A stretch of 64,000 nucleotides of DNA, from contig KK106983.1 in NCBI GenBank assembly GCA_000611775.1, positions 5,089,818-5,153,817 of the forward strand, given 5' to 3'. Positions 12,248-24,073 of this stretch are shown one piece after another. A program made the translations under genes and the position numbers. Source of the stretch: Umbilicaria muhlenbergii (lineage: Eukaryota > Ascomycota > Lecanoromycetes > Umbilicariales > Umbilicariaceae). Every line of letters starts with the position of its first letter. Within the stretch, counting starts at the first letter, position 1. The notes beneath the pieces were generated by a model. That model was not told the origin of the DNA and searched no databases. It was given only the letters and a program-made list of their open reading frames with translations.

Positions 12248-13518
12248 CTAGCTAAGGTACGCCGGGATGCTTCTGCGACTCTGGATCAGTCTTTCAATGC
12301 GAATGTAAAGATTGTCGAGCAATTCCATTGCTCCACCATCTTTGAGGATCTTGGCAACCTGTAAGCCTGCTGAGATGAGTTGCAATACATTTCGGTCATC
12401 CTTGAGTGGCCTGGACTGGTGTTTGGCAGCGTGACGCATCTCCAAGGAGTTCTCCAAAACAGTCACCAACTGCTTTATCTGGCCTCCGTAAAGTACCCGC
12501 GCTGGTATACGCCTTTTAGTTGCGAGCCTTTTGAGCAGGTAAACCCATTCGGTCCATTCTCGATCAGCGGGGACCCGCACAGGCCTCTTGTCCGGTTCCA
12601 ACGGTATGGGAAATTGGTATTTGGCAACGAAATCAAATGCACATTTGGAAAGACGGTCATTCACCTGGGACAAAACATCATCAACCTCATGCACCTCAAG
12701 GTTTGTGGGAAGGTGAGGCAGGTCTCGCTCCTGCGCAGCAACGGTATGTGGGGATGGCCGGTCAAGTAATTGATGGGGTCCATCAAACTCATCACGGTTG
12801 GATGGTTTCCTCTGAGAATGAGTTTTGCGTGAGGTGCTGGATCTACCTGATGTTCCCCGTGGCGGTGGAGTTTCAGCAACGTAATCTGAAGAAGTCCGGG
12901 ACGTTGAGGACTCCTGTTCCCATTGGTATTCGTCCGGGGATGGTAGTATCTTTGCGTCATACTGAGATTGCTCGTGGAGGGGCATGGAGACAGAAGCCCG
13001 TCCTATTGGACCGTAATCTACCATTTTCATCGCTGGCCAAGGTCCACCGTCCGGTATGACGGTATCGAAGCTTTGGCGGCTGCCTCGCCCCAGGTCTCCA
13101 TAGCTGTTTGGAAGCTCTTGGGATGCCTGCCCGGTCCCGGAGCGTATTGGTGGAGGGCCGAATGGACTGGGGTAGCCACCGGGGTAATGGTTGAACGGAC
13201 GAGGTGTACTAACAGCTCAGGCGTCAGATCGTGGCCGTGACACGGCCGTCATCAGCGGACATACATCTGGGAATCCAGATCAGAAGATTCGGGGTGTGAT
13301 GTGCCCGCTCCAGGCGGCAGAAAGGTGAAGTAGTCGGGCGGTGCCGGGCTGAGTGACTGTCAGTTGATCTGCTATTGTTCACTACCTCGATTGAATTTTG
13401 GCGCCTCAGACCTTCTAAAGAAGCCTTTCGGTTCTTTGTAGTTCGGAGGAGCATTTGAGTCGCCACCACGTCCAGATCTACCCCATGGGTCTGGCGGGTA
13501 GCCTCCTCGATAAGACAT
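12248..13518 (-). CDS. Hypothetical protein with conserved-looking C-terminal helical region
   Basis: Three exons: exon 1 starts at the ATG 13518-13516, exon 2 is 13348-13265 and exon 3 is 13208-12248. Intron 2 (13264-13209, GTATGT...GTTAG) is clear. The first junction is less certain: exon 1 must end in phase 2, and the GTCTGA donor after KGFFR fits best. The N-terminal half is low-complexity (Gly, Pro, Tyr, Arg, Ser). The C-terminal 170 residues look folded and helical, with VNDRLSKCAFDFVAKYQFPI, DREWTEWVYLLKRLATKRRI and a leucine-rich end. I do not recognise the family. The protein has no signal peptide or membrane segment and is probably cytosolic or nuclear. Confidence 0.7.
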
Positions 13519-14307
13519 GTTGACAGTTTGGATTATCGAAGTCATGGAATCCAGTCGAGAGGCAATCAGGGGCTTATGAGATGACGAGAGGAAGCAATAC
13601 AAGGCTGTGGACGCTTGGAGGCTCTGAGAATTCTAGCGGGTCTCGCTGTTCGGGCACCTGGAATGAGGAATCATATTGAAGGATGTAGACCTAAGACGGT
13701 GATATGGGGGCTCAACACTCCAAACGCGTGAGCTTTGACACGAAGAGCTGTAGATCTTGACGCCCGATAACTCAAATAGCAATGCATGTCGGAATGTTCC
13801 AGGACTTGAAGGTCAGGGATAATCGCGGAGGAAGTTATCTCTAGTCTTGTGATAATTGCTCAAAGCAGAAATGATAAGTTGGCGGGGGGGGCGCTGGCCC
13901 TTTCACCGCCGAGCTCAGGTGGTACATGCACGCCCGTACGAAGTACATGGGGCGTTCGGTAGAGCCGGTGGGCGAGAACGCCTCCGCAGGGGACACGCCC
14001 GCGTCGCTTGCTCATTGCCGACGGAGCACCTAGACCAAGCACTTTCGCCACCCGAGAAAATCATGATCTCAATACCGGGCGGAGTCTCTGGTGATACTTT
14101 CGCCAGTGGAGGTGTTCGACGCACGGGCAGTCCGCACGTCGAATGGTTCAGTGTTCCCCACAGGGTTCATGTCATGACAGCAACGTGACTGTCGATCGCG
14201 GGTTGGGTGTCGATGGGGCGTCGAAAGATCGGCATCGAGAAGCCGCTTGGTATCGAGTGTTTCCTGTCACTGGCATGCTTCGTCAGTCGGTAGCAGGAAG
14301 AACAATG
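13519..14307. other. Intergenic region, nothing clear
   Basis: Upstream region of the minus-strand gene that starts at 13518. Open frames on both strands at 13.85-14.2 kb are GC-rich chance frames; none carries a domain. Confidence 0.4.
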
Positions 14308-14691
14308 TTAGCCGATGCTGCACTTTCCCATCCGAGTACGATACTCCAACGAGCGGAGAAGGGCAGGTGCAACAAGCAAGTGAAGCCTTTGCAGCGCCGT
14401 AGAGATCTCATCACTGATCATAGTACGCGTGTAGTCAGCATTAAGCATTCCACGAACATGATCTGCGGAGGGATCGCCGTATTCATACTCTGACAACATG
14501 ATTCTTTGGGGCCAGTGAGGCCTGATATAGCGCTTCACTTGTCCCAGAGGCCATCCACAGTTCTCAGGGACGAGCATTGGGAGAGGCTTTCGAGGCGGAC
14601 CAGCGAACCAGACCCCCTGTATTTCGGGCACGAATGCAGCAGGGCAGCGAGGGCCGTCAACCACGACACCCGCTGGCTCGGCACACACCAA
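14308..14691 (-). CDS. Possible hypothetical coding exon
   Basis: A 127-codon frame of protein-like composition, with blocks such as CPAAFVPEIQGVWFAGPP and QRIMLSEYEYGDPSADHV. The first in-frame codon used is not ATG, so the true start or an upstream exon is missing. The fragment at 14719-14976 on the same strand may be the 5' part of the same, now degenerate, gene. I do not recognise a family. Confidence 0.35.
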   Translation of the reverse strand: MVCAEPAGVVVDGPRCPAAFVPEIQGVWFAGPPRKPLPMLVPENCGWPLGQVKRYIRPHWPQRIMLSEYEYGDPSADHVRGMLNADYTRTMISDEISTALQRLHLLVAPALLRSLEYRTRMGKCSIG

Positions 14692-14718
14692 GCGTGGCGC
14701 TGATTGGGCTCTGATGGA

Positions 14719-14976
14719 TCATCGTTGTCGCGCCTGAGATGCTAGGGTGCTCCTTGACATTCCTGGCTCTGTGGAGACGAAGAGTTTGACATCGGCGACG
14801 TGCACGAGGAAGTCCTCTTTGTCATACCTCGAAGGCCCGTCCCATGGCACATCCGGCAATCCCCCACAGCCGCTCAGCCAATCACAAGCACCACGTCAGC
14901 CCTGGGATGACTGCCACCCGAAATCATCAGATGCGATGCTTTTCTCATCGTGTTTCGACAATTGGCCATACGATGC
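14719..14976 (-). pseudogene. Degenerate host coding fragment
   Basis: One frame reads as good protein sequence on both sides of a TGA at 14898-14896, with the block LPDVPWDGPSRYDKEDFLVH downstream of the stop and KHDEKSIASDDFGWQSSQ upstream. TGG to TGA by one G-to-A change would explain it. It ends in a stop at 14721-14719. The order and strand suit the 5' part of the gene remnant at 14308-14691. The family is not recognised. Confidence 0.35.
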
Positions 14977-15425
14977 TTATCTGCCTCAGTTTCACGTCTC
15001 CCTGTTTCCAGTCATGATCTGATGCGCATAACATGTCAGCTTGACGTCGTGTGCTGTACGAGTATATGCGGCACAAGCCTGAAACTCATGCGTAAAGCAA
15101 GTAGGAGGAGAATTTGCGTGGTGGCTGTGGGGGCTCCACAACAGGAAGAGCGCTTTTGGGTGTCGATGCCTACGGAGGAATGGAGGAACGTCCGCGACAG
15201 ACCGTTATCTTACGTCGCCTTTCTTGATACGTAGTGTGAAACATTCGCGATTTGCGAGTTGTGGTGTTCGGATTGAAACCTCGCCGTGAACTTACGGGAT
15301 AGATACATATGAAGACGTTTCGATATCGTGGGGTTTGTGGATTTCAAGTGTAATGTATACATGTATATATATATGTATATCCCCTAGCTCTGATTGCAGG
15401 CATCCCCACGAACCGTTTATAAATA

Positions 15426-16034
15426 ATGTTGCGCACCTTGTGTCTCTCACTGTTCATAGCACTGGTTCACCATGTTACTCCGATGTTAGCAATACCACTC
15501 ATGTCCTCATCAATAGCACCTCGAGCGCCGCGCTGCGATAATGCCCCCAACACTATAGCCGGAACGTAAGTGTGGCTATTCTCTCGTTTTCATGTGGAAC
15601 ACACCAGAGAGTTGACATTTGAATTTCCCAGCATGTTCAACCGCCGCGATCTTGGGCCGGCCGACCTTAAACTGCGAACCAGCAAGAGCGTCCTATGGTG
15701 TGCTTCAGGCAGTTCCACATATGTGCTTCTGACACCTGCAGTTGCTATTGCAGGGGATGCAATCGAGAATCTCCTCGATGCAGCGACCGGCCATTTAATC
15801 CACCTTGTTGAGGCCTTAGGAGACAAAGCCGTCGCAGATGGAGTCTTCAACTGGCCGACAAATAACGGACTTGTCCTAAAAGCGTGGAATGCGAATAACC
15901 ACCAACTGACATATGGTGTTCTCGGTGCAGCCCTTGATGCGGTCGGCGATTACATGAGCTTTAATGGGTTTTGCAGCGCCACTTTCGCCGTATATGATGG
16001 TACGAACCAAGTCGGCGCGGGCGTCGTAGGATAG
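15426..16034 (+). CDS. Small predicted secreted protein
   Basis: Two exons, 15426-15565 and 15632-16034, give 180 residues; the intron 15566-15631 (GTAAGT...CCCAG) keeps the frame. The ATG at 15426 gives a typical signal peptide (MLRTLCLSLFIALVHHVTP). A TATA-like TTATAAATA sits only a few bases before it, so the ATG at 15485 is an alternative that would lose the signal. The mature part is rich in Gly, Ala, Asn and Val, has few cysteines, and carries DAATGHLIHLVEALGDKAV, FNWPTNNGLVLKAWNANNH and a glycine-rich end. I recognise no enzyme domain. Size, secretion and lack of known domain are compatible with an effector-like or wall-associated protein, which is inference. Confidence 0.6.
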
Positions 16035-16287
16035 AGAGCGGCAGTGGCATGGAGAAAGGATGAGCAGATTGTAGTTATCTGGAAGCCCTGGTGTAACCAG
16101 AGTCTTCTCAATGGTGCGGTCAGATGAGCCAATAATGTCGAACTCTAAACTTCATTTCCAATTGCCCACAGCGTTGAATGGCTTGTAATTGATATTCACA
16201 GTTGGTGTCGTTCTCAACAATCAGAGAATCAGACCTTGGCCTCGCCATCAGTCAGCACTTGCGCTGGTGACAATTCCCAGAGTCTCC

Positions 16288-17827
16288 TTAGAAGGCCGAG
16301 CATCCCTGCTGCGCCCGCTCAAATGCCCCTGCAAAGAACTCCTGCATCGCTAGGTAATGGAAGAGAATACCCCCAAGGACGGCCACATGCCAGATGTTGT
16401 GACTCCCGCCAACGTAGTCGAACCATCCATGGAAAAATCGTTCGGGGACCTGAAGGCCATAGATGACGGCACCCATCAAATAGACGGCAATGCTTTTCGA
16501 GATCGGAGCATAGAAGTAATAAGACCATTCAGGTCCTCTGGTAAGGTTCAATTGGATTACAGGTGCGAAACCCGTTGCACCGAGCAAGACATAGAAAGCC
16601 ACGCGAGCCCAGTTCATGTCCGCGCGATTGAATGTGGGGTGCCACGGCAGTATCACGCCTCCAACGCCAAGGGTAGCAGTGGTGATGATGTAGATCCAAC
16701 GACTTACAGGCTCGCAGTAGAAGGCCGTATACTCCGTGGTCATGATCGAAGCGGCGATGAGGAGTGAAATCCCAGTATAGTCGACACATGCGAAACGCTC
16801 CATCAAAGTCTGTTCTGCTATGCTGTTCATCGTATGCCACATGCAGCTGCAGACAAGACATTTGCAGGCTGCGAAGAAGAAGACCGCGGCGATGAAAATG
16901 TCGGCTTTGGAGGACATGGAGAAATTGACCGATGTTGGATAGAAGTAGAAGGCAATTGCGAGTACAATCATTAAGCCTATCGCATGAGTCCAGATATTCA
17001 CTGATTCGTTTGAGACATTAAAAACCGAGCGTAGGCATTCGATCTTCGAGTCGCTAAACCGATAGCCTTTGACGATGTAGGGATTCACACGCCACGGATG
17101 CGGTAAGTCTTCATAACTGATCAAGCCATGCTCTTGCGCTCGCTTCACTGCGCTCTCTATGCTCTCCTTGAGACTCTCTTTGGCTCTTCGTGCAACTTCC
17201 AAACCTTCGTCGACGACCTCCCGGGCTCTTTCGAATCCTTCCTCCGCCTTTTGCCACCCTTGGTTCACAACTCCGGAGAAACCAGCATCCCTCACAGCAT
17301 GTGCTCGCGCTTCAAGATCAGACAGGAAGCCTTCCATCAATCGCATACTGGCTTGCGCCTTGGCTTCAAGAGTTTCCTTTGTGGTCAAGGCATCCTTGTA
17401 TCGCTCTTCGACGGTCTCGACCAGAAGTTTCGCGCGGCGCCGACCAGCGCCTATCAGCTCTCCGGACACATGTGAACAGGAATCTCGCACGGCTTCAAGA
17501 GCTGAGTAGGCTCGATTTATTCCAGCATCCAATTGCAGATTTCCGTATTCTTCTAACGAGTCTAGTCGCCGCTCGAGTTCGCACACGAAGAGGTCGACCT
17601 TCGCTCAAAGTCAGATATGGCGTGACCTCCAATTCAGACAGATGGTATCTTACCTTGAGATAGATGGCTTCTGCATTCAGCTCATAGGATTGTCGGCGGA
17701 TGATATTGTAGGATGAGTGCCGCCTTCTCTTGTTTAGCTGGTGTCTCTCGGCTGCTGTGCCGGTACTCTGCCCTGTCGATGGCTCATCGTACGACTCTAC
17801 AGTCAACGAAGTTGAGGTGCAAGCCAT
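16288..17827 (-). CDS. PAQR/HlyIII-family membrane receptor, IZH3-like
   Basis: Exon 1 is 17827-17654 and exon 2 is 17598-16288, with intron 17653-17599 (GTAAGA...CGAAG), giving 494 residues. The N-terminal half is charged and likely coiled coil. The C-terminal half is a seven-helix PAQR (adiponectin-receptor/hemolysin III) domain: NESVNIWTHAIGL opens it, SCMWHTMNS and CVDYTGISLLI form the conserved Ser/His/Asp part, and GGSHNIWHVAVLGG carries the paired histidines of the metal site near the end. Yeast IZH proteins act in zinc, sterol and lipid homeostasis and sit in internal or plasma membranes; the exact ligand here is unknown. It is divergent from the THOC5-like gene with 633 bases between starts. 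Confidence 0.9.
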
Positions 17828-18460
17828 GAATAGAGGATGGGAAGAAGATCGCTGGCAAAGGCGATGAGGATATTGGCATGGATAACGCTGGGACTGTTCT
17901 GAATCTGTTGGGATATCGGCCCTCTAGTGCGGGCCTGGAGGTGGCGGTAACTTTGATTTTGAATTGCGCGGCCTTTGCGAGGATCGGAGGTACCACAGTC
18001 AAGTGGACTCGACAATGATCCTTGTGTTAAGCCTGAAACATGTATAAATGAAAGAGAACGAGTGAGCAATGTTGATGAATGAGCAATATCGACACGATGC
18101 ACACAAATCTTTCCCACGTGGGACGAAGGGCAGACTTGTTGGGCTGGCTGTACGATGATGAAAGAAGCTGACGCACTGAAAGGAAAGTGGCAGTGAGTGG
18201 CACGCGGGGGGCTGGCCTCGGCTGGCTTCCAGGCGCTGGCGGGACGGATGATTTGCATTCAGCAGGGGAGCGAGGGGACAAAGAGCAGCCACGAGGAACT
18301 GCCTGAGGAGCTCAGTGGCCAGCGGCCATAGCCGAGAGGGCCGAGGCTGTCACGGCTGTTCCCACGGCCTCGCTAAACTTTCCTCTTTGTCCATGCTGGA
18401 TTTGCAGCTGGTGCCAGCCTCAACACCCGTCCACATCCTCCAGCCCACATTAGCGTAAAG

Positions 18461-19226
18461 ATGACCATCGAGGAGATAGTAACAGACCCATTCCTCCAGT
18501 CCGTCCTGGAGACGTCAACCGTCACGCGCCAGCAATGTATGGCTCTTCTCGATCACACGGCAGCGAATCCTCGTCCCGCATCGGAGCCACCCTCTCAGGA
18601 AGCACAGCTTGAGCTGTCAAAGCAGCAGAAGGTCCTGTATTCATCTCTAGCTCAGCTACGTGGCCTCAATCGCAATGCTATCTTCAGCGTACGGTATACC
18701 AAGCAGGGCACTGCAGAAGCCCGCCAGGAAATCGACAGGCTACATCTTCAACTCCAGAACCTCTACTACGAACAGCGCCATTTGAGGGGAGAGATTGCCG
18801 CTTGCGAGTCCTACGAGTATGATTATGATACCGTTGGTTATTCGTGAGGCCACTCGCTGATCGCAGAAACTATCAGCCACAAGTATCAACAGCTTCCCCT
18901 AGTACCTGTTGACGAGTTCCTCGCACAACATCCCGAACATGCTGAGGACGATGAAAACGCACTCATGATCGCTCGAATCAATCACGAACATGCAGAAAGG
19001 GAGGCACTAGAACAGGCCAGGCAGGGCCTGTTGAAGAAGAAGCAAAGCCTTATTGCCGACAACAAGAAGCGGAAGGATGATCTGGCCAGTCTAGATAAGG
19101 ATCTGGAGAAATTCATTGACGTGGGTTCATCCGCAGTATATGCTTGGCAGCATCAGAATGGTGGGCGCTACTGACCATTTCTAGGCGGCAAAACCCATTC
19201 AGAAGATCTTTGAGAAGGAGTATTAG
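18461..19226 (+). CDS. THO complex subunit, THOC5/Fms-interacting protein-like
   Basis: Three exons: 18461-18816, 18877-19120 and 19185-19226, with introns 18817-18876 (GTATGA...ATCAG) and 19121-19184 (GTGGGT...TCTAG). The product is 213 residues. It shows the THOC5 signature of an N-terminal helical part (LQLQNLYYEQRHLRGEIAAC), the block HKYQQLPLVPVDEFLAQHPE, a coiled coil (REALEQARQGLLKKKQSL) and the short end KPIQKIFEKEY. An acceptor ten bases upstream of 18877 would break the frame. THO couples transcription elongation to mRNA export in the nucleus. Fungal THOC5-like proteins are shorter than the animal one. Confidence 0.85.
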
Positions 19227-20269
19227 AAGGCCTACAACGCCTGCTTCGGATTTTTGGAGGCTTCATGGCGTCCATATCGGCGTTCACAGCTTATGATACC
19301 CACGACGTGTTCATGCGGCTTTCCTATCCGTATAGGCAAACACCACGTTCATATTCAAATTCTGTCTTGTTCGACTTTCCTTAGAGCTTCTTAATGGGTT
19401 ATTTCGCAATCTAGCTCTGATGTCGTAGAAGAGCTGTCCGAGACACTCTGCATAACTTTGATATCTCCTACATTCGATGCTGTTCGAAGCCTGTAAGGCC
19501 TCTGTCAGGCATTCATACAGCTAGTCTAACCCTGTATCGCTCAATGGTGCTTAAAATTTTGACACAACTATTTCGGAGAGGTCTCGCGACATCCTAAAAG
19601 CACTCTATTGTTAGGGAAATGCGAAAGGGTTCAGACCACTTTTCAACATTAATCGGGCGATGTGACTTATCACGCTTTGCCCTGCTTTATACGTACCCTT
19701 CTTTTTGTGTTCGTTTCCCTGTAACTGAAATTTACAGTTGAAGATCCTCTCAGCAACGGAACAATGAATGCGATATTCAGGAGCCCTGAACGCCGACCTG
19801 GAGTGGAAATTGTAGATCCATGACTCCTAGAATCTGCCTCCGCGGCTTTTGAAATGCTGTTGGGTGTTGAATAGCCAAGGGCCCAATCCTACAAAAACTT
19901 GCCACTTCTCTTAGCCTTGCCTGCAGGTCAACTTCACTACTTCATTGACTGCTTTGGTCAAGGGGAAGGTTAGAATAGATGGCAATACTCTACTCCTCCT
20001 GATAAGTCAACGCAAGAGGTATTCTATAACCCAGGGGCGGGGTTCGGAGGAATTAGTGTTTTCTACTATTCTCACACAGGGTCTTTTCCACTATAGTTCT
20101 CGAGTAGTCGAGGGTCCCCCCGTCTGACGCCTGCCGCCTATTTTATTCCTTCGCTTGGCGGCGAGAATTGGCTAAAGAGTTCTCTTTTCAATGTTTGTAC
20201 TATAAAATCTTATACAGTCTGAATATATGTCCGAGGGTCCTTCTGAACCCCATATATAGCTAATAATAC
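19227..20269. other. Intergenic region, no gene seen
   Basis: This 1.04-kb gap separates the 3' ends of two convergent genes. It is fairly AT-rich. One 60-codon plus frame near 19945 has no supporting features. No repeats stand out. Confidence 0.5.
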
Positions 20270-21203
20270 CTACGAGAGATACTCGCGAAACCATGAAATG
20301 CCTTGAGCTTCTGCCTCGTCCATTGCCTTCCTGTCCTTATCACTGCTCCAGTCACTCCTCAATGCAAATCCATGCACCTGGTCCTCATATATCCGGATCT
20401 CCTTCGGCACATCTGTCTTCTTGGCCAACACATCCTGGATCTGCCCAATCTGGTCTACACTCAGGAGACTGTCCTTGGTCCCGAGTGCCAAACTCAGCGG
20501 CTTTGTCACCGGCTCAAAGTCGCCGGGGATAGCCACCAAGCTAGGGTGACACGCATACGCAGCATCCACGCCGCCAACGTTCTGGCCGCTCTCAGACTCT
20601 GTGCGTCCGTGTGCTTCGAGGATAGCGTAGCGGGCGCCCCAGCAGAACCCTATCGCGCCGATCTTGTTTGTACCGGGTATCATGCGCACAGTGTTAATGA
20701 AGCCGTCGATCAGGGGCTTGCTGACAGCCTCACGGTGTTTTATGAGCCAAGGCCCGAGTGTGGCGGGGACGATGGTTGCGTTCTTGGCTTTGTCGACGAG
20801 TCCGAGTTGTTCTTGGTCTTTGAGTGGTGGTTCAACGTTTTGGAGGAAGGATATAGGAAGGGAATCGCCTTGATGGACGTCTGGGATATATACATAGAAA
20901 CCGGCTTTGGCGTAGTTGTCGGCCAGGAGACGGGTGTTCTTGAACTCCCAACCAAAGACTGTGGGAAATTGTTAGCGGGAGAATATAGGACAGTCGACCG
21001 GAAGGATGGGGATTCAAATATGTAGCGAAACGCAGGGAGGGCTTACTGTCAACGAGAAAGATGACGGTCTTGGCTTTTGACTTGGACTCGGGCTCTGTGA
21101 CATAGGTCTGGAGGCCTCCAATCTCTTCCACGTGGCCAACGGGTGTTCCATCGTGGACTTTGCCGCTGAGACAGCAGGAGCTCATCCCGACGCCGGTAGA
21201 CAT
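20270..21203 (-). CDS. Dienelactone hydrolase family protein
   Basis: Exon 1 is 21203-21047 and exon 2 is 20958-20270, with intron 21046-20959 (GTAAGC...CACAG), giving 281 residues. It has the alpha/beta-hydrolase fold of dienelactone hydrolases: nucleophile cysteine in GFCWGAR (about Cys158), aspartate in LGTKDSL (about Asp215) and histidine in VHGFALR (about His248), so the Cys-Asp-His triad looks complete. The early block KVHDGTPVGHVEEIGGLQTY is typical of fungal members. Classical members open dienelactone in chloroaromatic breakdown; most fungal homologues have unknown substrates. It is divergent from the dehydrogenase at 22160, a possible shared regulatory region of 956 bases. The coding strand changes from C-rich to G-rich in the last third. 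Confidence 0.9.
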
Positions 21204-22159
21204 AGTGATGGTTTTACTACCAATTGGACTAGGCTGTGGTGACAATGACGCTCCTTCTACTGTTGAGAAGTTGAAACTTTGATGAAGAGTTGATCCAGTC
21301 GATGGAGAAACTCAAGAGGAGCCGTTGCTTAGTTGTATTCCATAGCTTTAATTGACTTTCTTCATGCCCCTCGGCCGATGGAGGGGTGATTAATAAACGA
21401 TGACGTACGGACGACAGTTAGCGGCTGCCCTGAGCATATTTGCTTACCGTATTTTCTAATCATGCTATTTGGCCGGCTGAATGCGATGTCGATCCGAAAG
21501 AATGCCATCCGCCTCCATGGCCATTTGCCAATCATGGTAGGGACGAACAAGCATCTCCTCAGCCTGAGGCTGAGCGAGCTTTGCTGGTCATGACGACTAA
21601 GGTATGACCCGGACTGCCTGGACAAAGGAGGTGTGAAATCCTGCGGGTCGGACAGTGTTGAACACTTAGAGGTGGCTTGATTTTGATGTCTGAGGTACCG
21701 AGCAGAACCACATAACAATGCCGTACGACATGGCGGCTCTCTGAGGCTGCCGTGGCTGCCCAGTGGCGTCGGTGCTAGCACAAGCAGCCAAGGCGGGATG
21801 GTGTGGGAGGCGAGGGAGGCAACGGCTGCTGACATAACGGATATGAGACTCTTCCCAATCATCCGCAAGACTGCACAAGCAAATTGCTTTTAATTGGACG
21901 GACTCCTCTCCGCCTGTCCCTGTGGCTGTTGGCACCTCGGGACGATGTGGTAGGACGATTGAAATTATGAAGTAACCACTCCCCAGAAACCGCAAAGGGA
22001 AGCTTGAATGTGACCCACTAGAAGCTATGGAGCTTTTGTACAAAGACTTCTCTCTGGCTCTGGCTCTGGCTCTGGCTCTCCCGCGAAGCCAAGTCTGTTG
22101 TGCGGTACATTCATCAGTCGCCAGCGCACAGCGCACCCTACTACATCCCAAACAGTGCC
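21204..22159. other. Divergent intergenic region
   Basis: This holds the promoters of the minus-strand dienelactone hydrolase and the plus-strand dehydrogenase. Minus-strand frames of 160-170 codons at 21362-22151 have no domain and overlap the expected promoter and 5' UTR, so I do not call them. A TCTGGC microsatellite lies at 22053-22078. Confidence 0.5.
22053..22078. repeat. TCTGGC microsatellite
   Basis: Four perfect TCTGGC units plus a partial one, about 80 bases before the start codon of the dehydrogenase gene, so probably in its 5' UTR. Confidence 0.85.
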
Positions 22160-23426
22160 ATGGGGCTCTCCGTTCTGATCACGGGAGGCACCGGCTTCGT
22201 CGGCTCAGCAATCGTCGATGCGTTACAAGACAAACACCCAGAGTGGGCGTTAACGGTACTCGATGTGGAGAAGCCTACAACAGCTAGATCTCACGCCAGG
22301 TATCTGAAGGGAGATATTACTATCCCGGCTGACGTGAATGAGGCCATCAGGCAGGCAAAACCCGCTCTGATAATCCATACCGCAGGGCTGGTCCCAGCGC
22401 TTGCGGAGAGATATGGGCGTAAAGATCGGGATAAGGTCTTCATGGTTAATGTGGAAGGCACTAGGAATATGCTCGCTGCAGCGAAAGATTATGGTGTTCA
22501 GGCTTTCGTCTGGACGGGATCATGCACTGCCGTTACTGATGATATGAAGTATCAGTATCCCAATGTGGATGAGCGATGGCCAACATCCAATCACTCATTG
22601 ATCTATGGCGAATCGAAGGTCAGCGTCATAGTTCTGGACGAAACAAGTGCTTAAACTAATATTGGTCAGGCGGCCGCCGAAGCTCTGGTACTCGCGGCTT
22701 CTGATGAGAAGCTCGCTACATGTTCACTGCGGCCCTCTGTACTATTTGGTCCTGGGGATTACCAACTCATTCCATCCATTCATGCCTGCATTGCCAAAGG
22801 CGAGACTCCGTGGGTCATCGGCAGTGGCAATAACATGTGGGATGCGACCTATGTAACCAACATCGCCGATGCTCACGTGCTCGCTGCTGAGAACCTATTA
22901 TCATCGAGAACCGCTGCTGGGGAGGCTTTCTTTCTATCGAACAACGAACCGATACCCTTCCGCGACTTCTGTCTTGCAGTCTGGGCACAGTTCGGGCACT
23001 ATCCTCGATTTCAAATACACATCCCGGAGAGTCTTGCGATCTTTGTGGGAACTCTTGCGGAATGGACCACATGGCTCACAGGTACCCCAACCACTTTAAG
23101 TAGTGGCAGCGTAATGGACGCTTGCGGGACAAGGTATTGTAACGGAGCCAAGGCGAGAAACATCTTGGGATACAAACCTCGCGTTGGTATAGAAGAAGGT
23201 ATACGTATAAGTTGCGAGGTTGGTATTTAATAACATGTAAAGAAATGCATGCCCTGACCATGTATAGGAATATGCGCAGAGGTTGAAACAGATCGAGGTT
23301 GATAAAGGGAATCTGATTTCATCGAATGGACACTTCACAAACGGTTATCTCAAGACGGCCTCGGAATCAATATCGGAACTCGATGAATATGTCAAATCCA
23401 GCAGGAGAATCGATGACAGGACTTGA
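22160..23426 (+). CDS. 3-beta-HSD-type NAD(P)-dependent dehydrogenase (extended SDR, Erg26-like)
   Basis: Three exons: 22160-22618, 22670-23218 and 23268-23426, with introns 22619-22669 (GTCAGC...GTCAG) and 23219-23267 (GTTGGT...TATAG); another donor 26 bases upstream is possible for the second. The Rossmann motif GGTGFVG is near residues 9-15 and the catalytic Tyr-x3-Lys is YGESK ending exon 1 (about residues 149-153). SLRPSVLFGPGDYQLIP is typical of the 3-beta-hydroxysteroid dehydrogenase/isomerase group, which includes sterol-4-alpha-carboxylate 3-dehydrogenase of ergosterol synthesis. A secondary-metabolism or steroid substrate is equally possible. The product is 388 residues, normal for the family. 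Confidence 0.88.
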
Positions 23427-23833
23427 TGAACATGCGAAGGTATCACCAAAACTGAGGCACTGATACCCTGGCGCTATAGCTCGATCTAAGGGCACAGCGA
23501 GTGTACAGCAACGCCATCACATCCAAAGCAGAACAGCCACCGCACCGGCTATTGAAGCGAAAATATCAACTGTAGAAAGACGGAGTGGCGCCTCGCATCG
23601 ACATCTCGAGCCCGGCCAGCCTTCCGACTCGGGCTTCCAAACACCAAATTCCTGCATGTAGTCGCCGCCGACGCGGGCCATTGCGGGCTTGGGGTCTTCG
23701 GGCAAGACTATTCTCATTCAGCCTCCATAGCAGCAGTGTACAAGAAAGAACATGACGACGTACATCATCAATTCGTGGAAATCACTGCTTGCACAGCGAG
23801 GGGGTTTTGCAAAAGCTAGCTACTGCTCTGCTG

Positions 23834-24073
23834 TCAAGAGCCACCCGGGGGTTCCTTGTGTTCCTCTCGTTGAGAATATCCCCCGAGGTTCTCCCGGCTC
23901 TTTTTCGACATCTCAGGCCTGCAAACGCTGCACCACCCGGGCGAGTTTTCTCTTTCGATAACAGGCTTGCAAAGGCCATTCGGGAACCCCACTTTCCGGT
24001 CTTCGCAATGGTATTCTTTGCGGAATATGGTGTGACCGCATTTGGCGTATACTGTACACGTTTTTCGGCACAT
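23834..24073 (-). CDS. Small Cys/His-rich protein, member of a local pair
   Basis: A single-exon gene of 79 residues from ATG 24073-24071 to a TGA. The cysteines are arranged as CTVYAKCGHT, EYHC, GLC and GWCSVC, followed by a charged end with many Glu, Lys and Arg. The C-x-H and C-x2-C pattern suggests zinc binding rather than secreted disulfides, as there is no signal peptide. The gene at 24785-25021 on the same strand has the same order of Cys and His residues, so the two look like diverged tandem copies. Function is unknown. Confidence 0.6.
   Translation of the reverse strand: MCRKTCTVYAKCGHTIFRKEYHCEDRKVGFPNGLCKPVIERENSPGWCSVCRPEMSKKSRENLGGYSQREEHKEPPGGS

Noticed and set aside
16357-16767. 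Plus-strand frame of 136 codons
   Set aside because: It is antisense to the PAQR membrane domain, whose motifs and codon use are convincing on the minus strand.
21362-22151. Two minus-strand frames of 160-170 codons
   Set aside because: No domain; they lie in the shared promoter region of two divergent genes and overlap each other in different frames.
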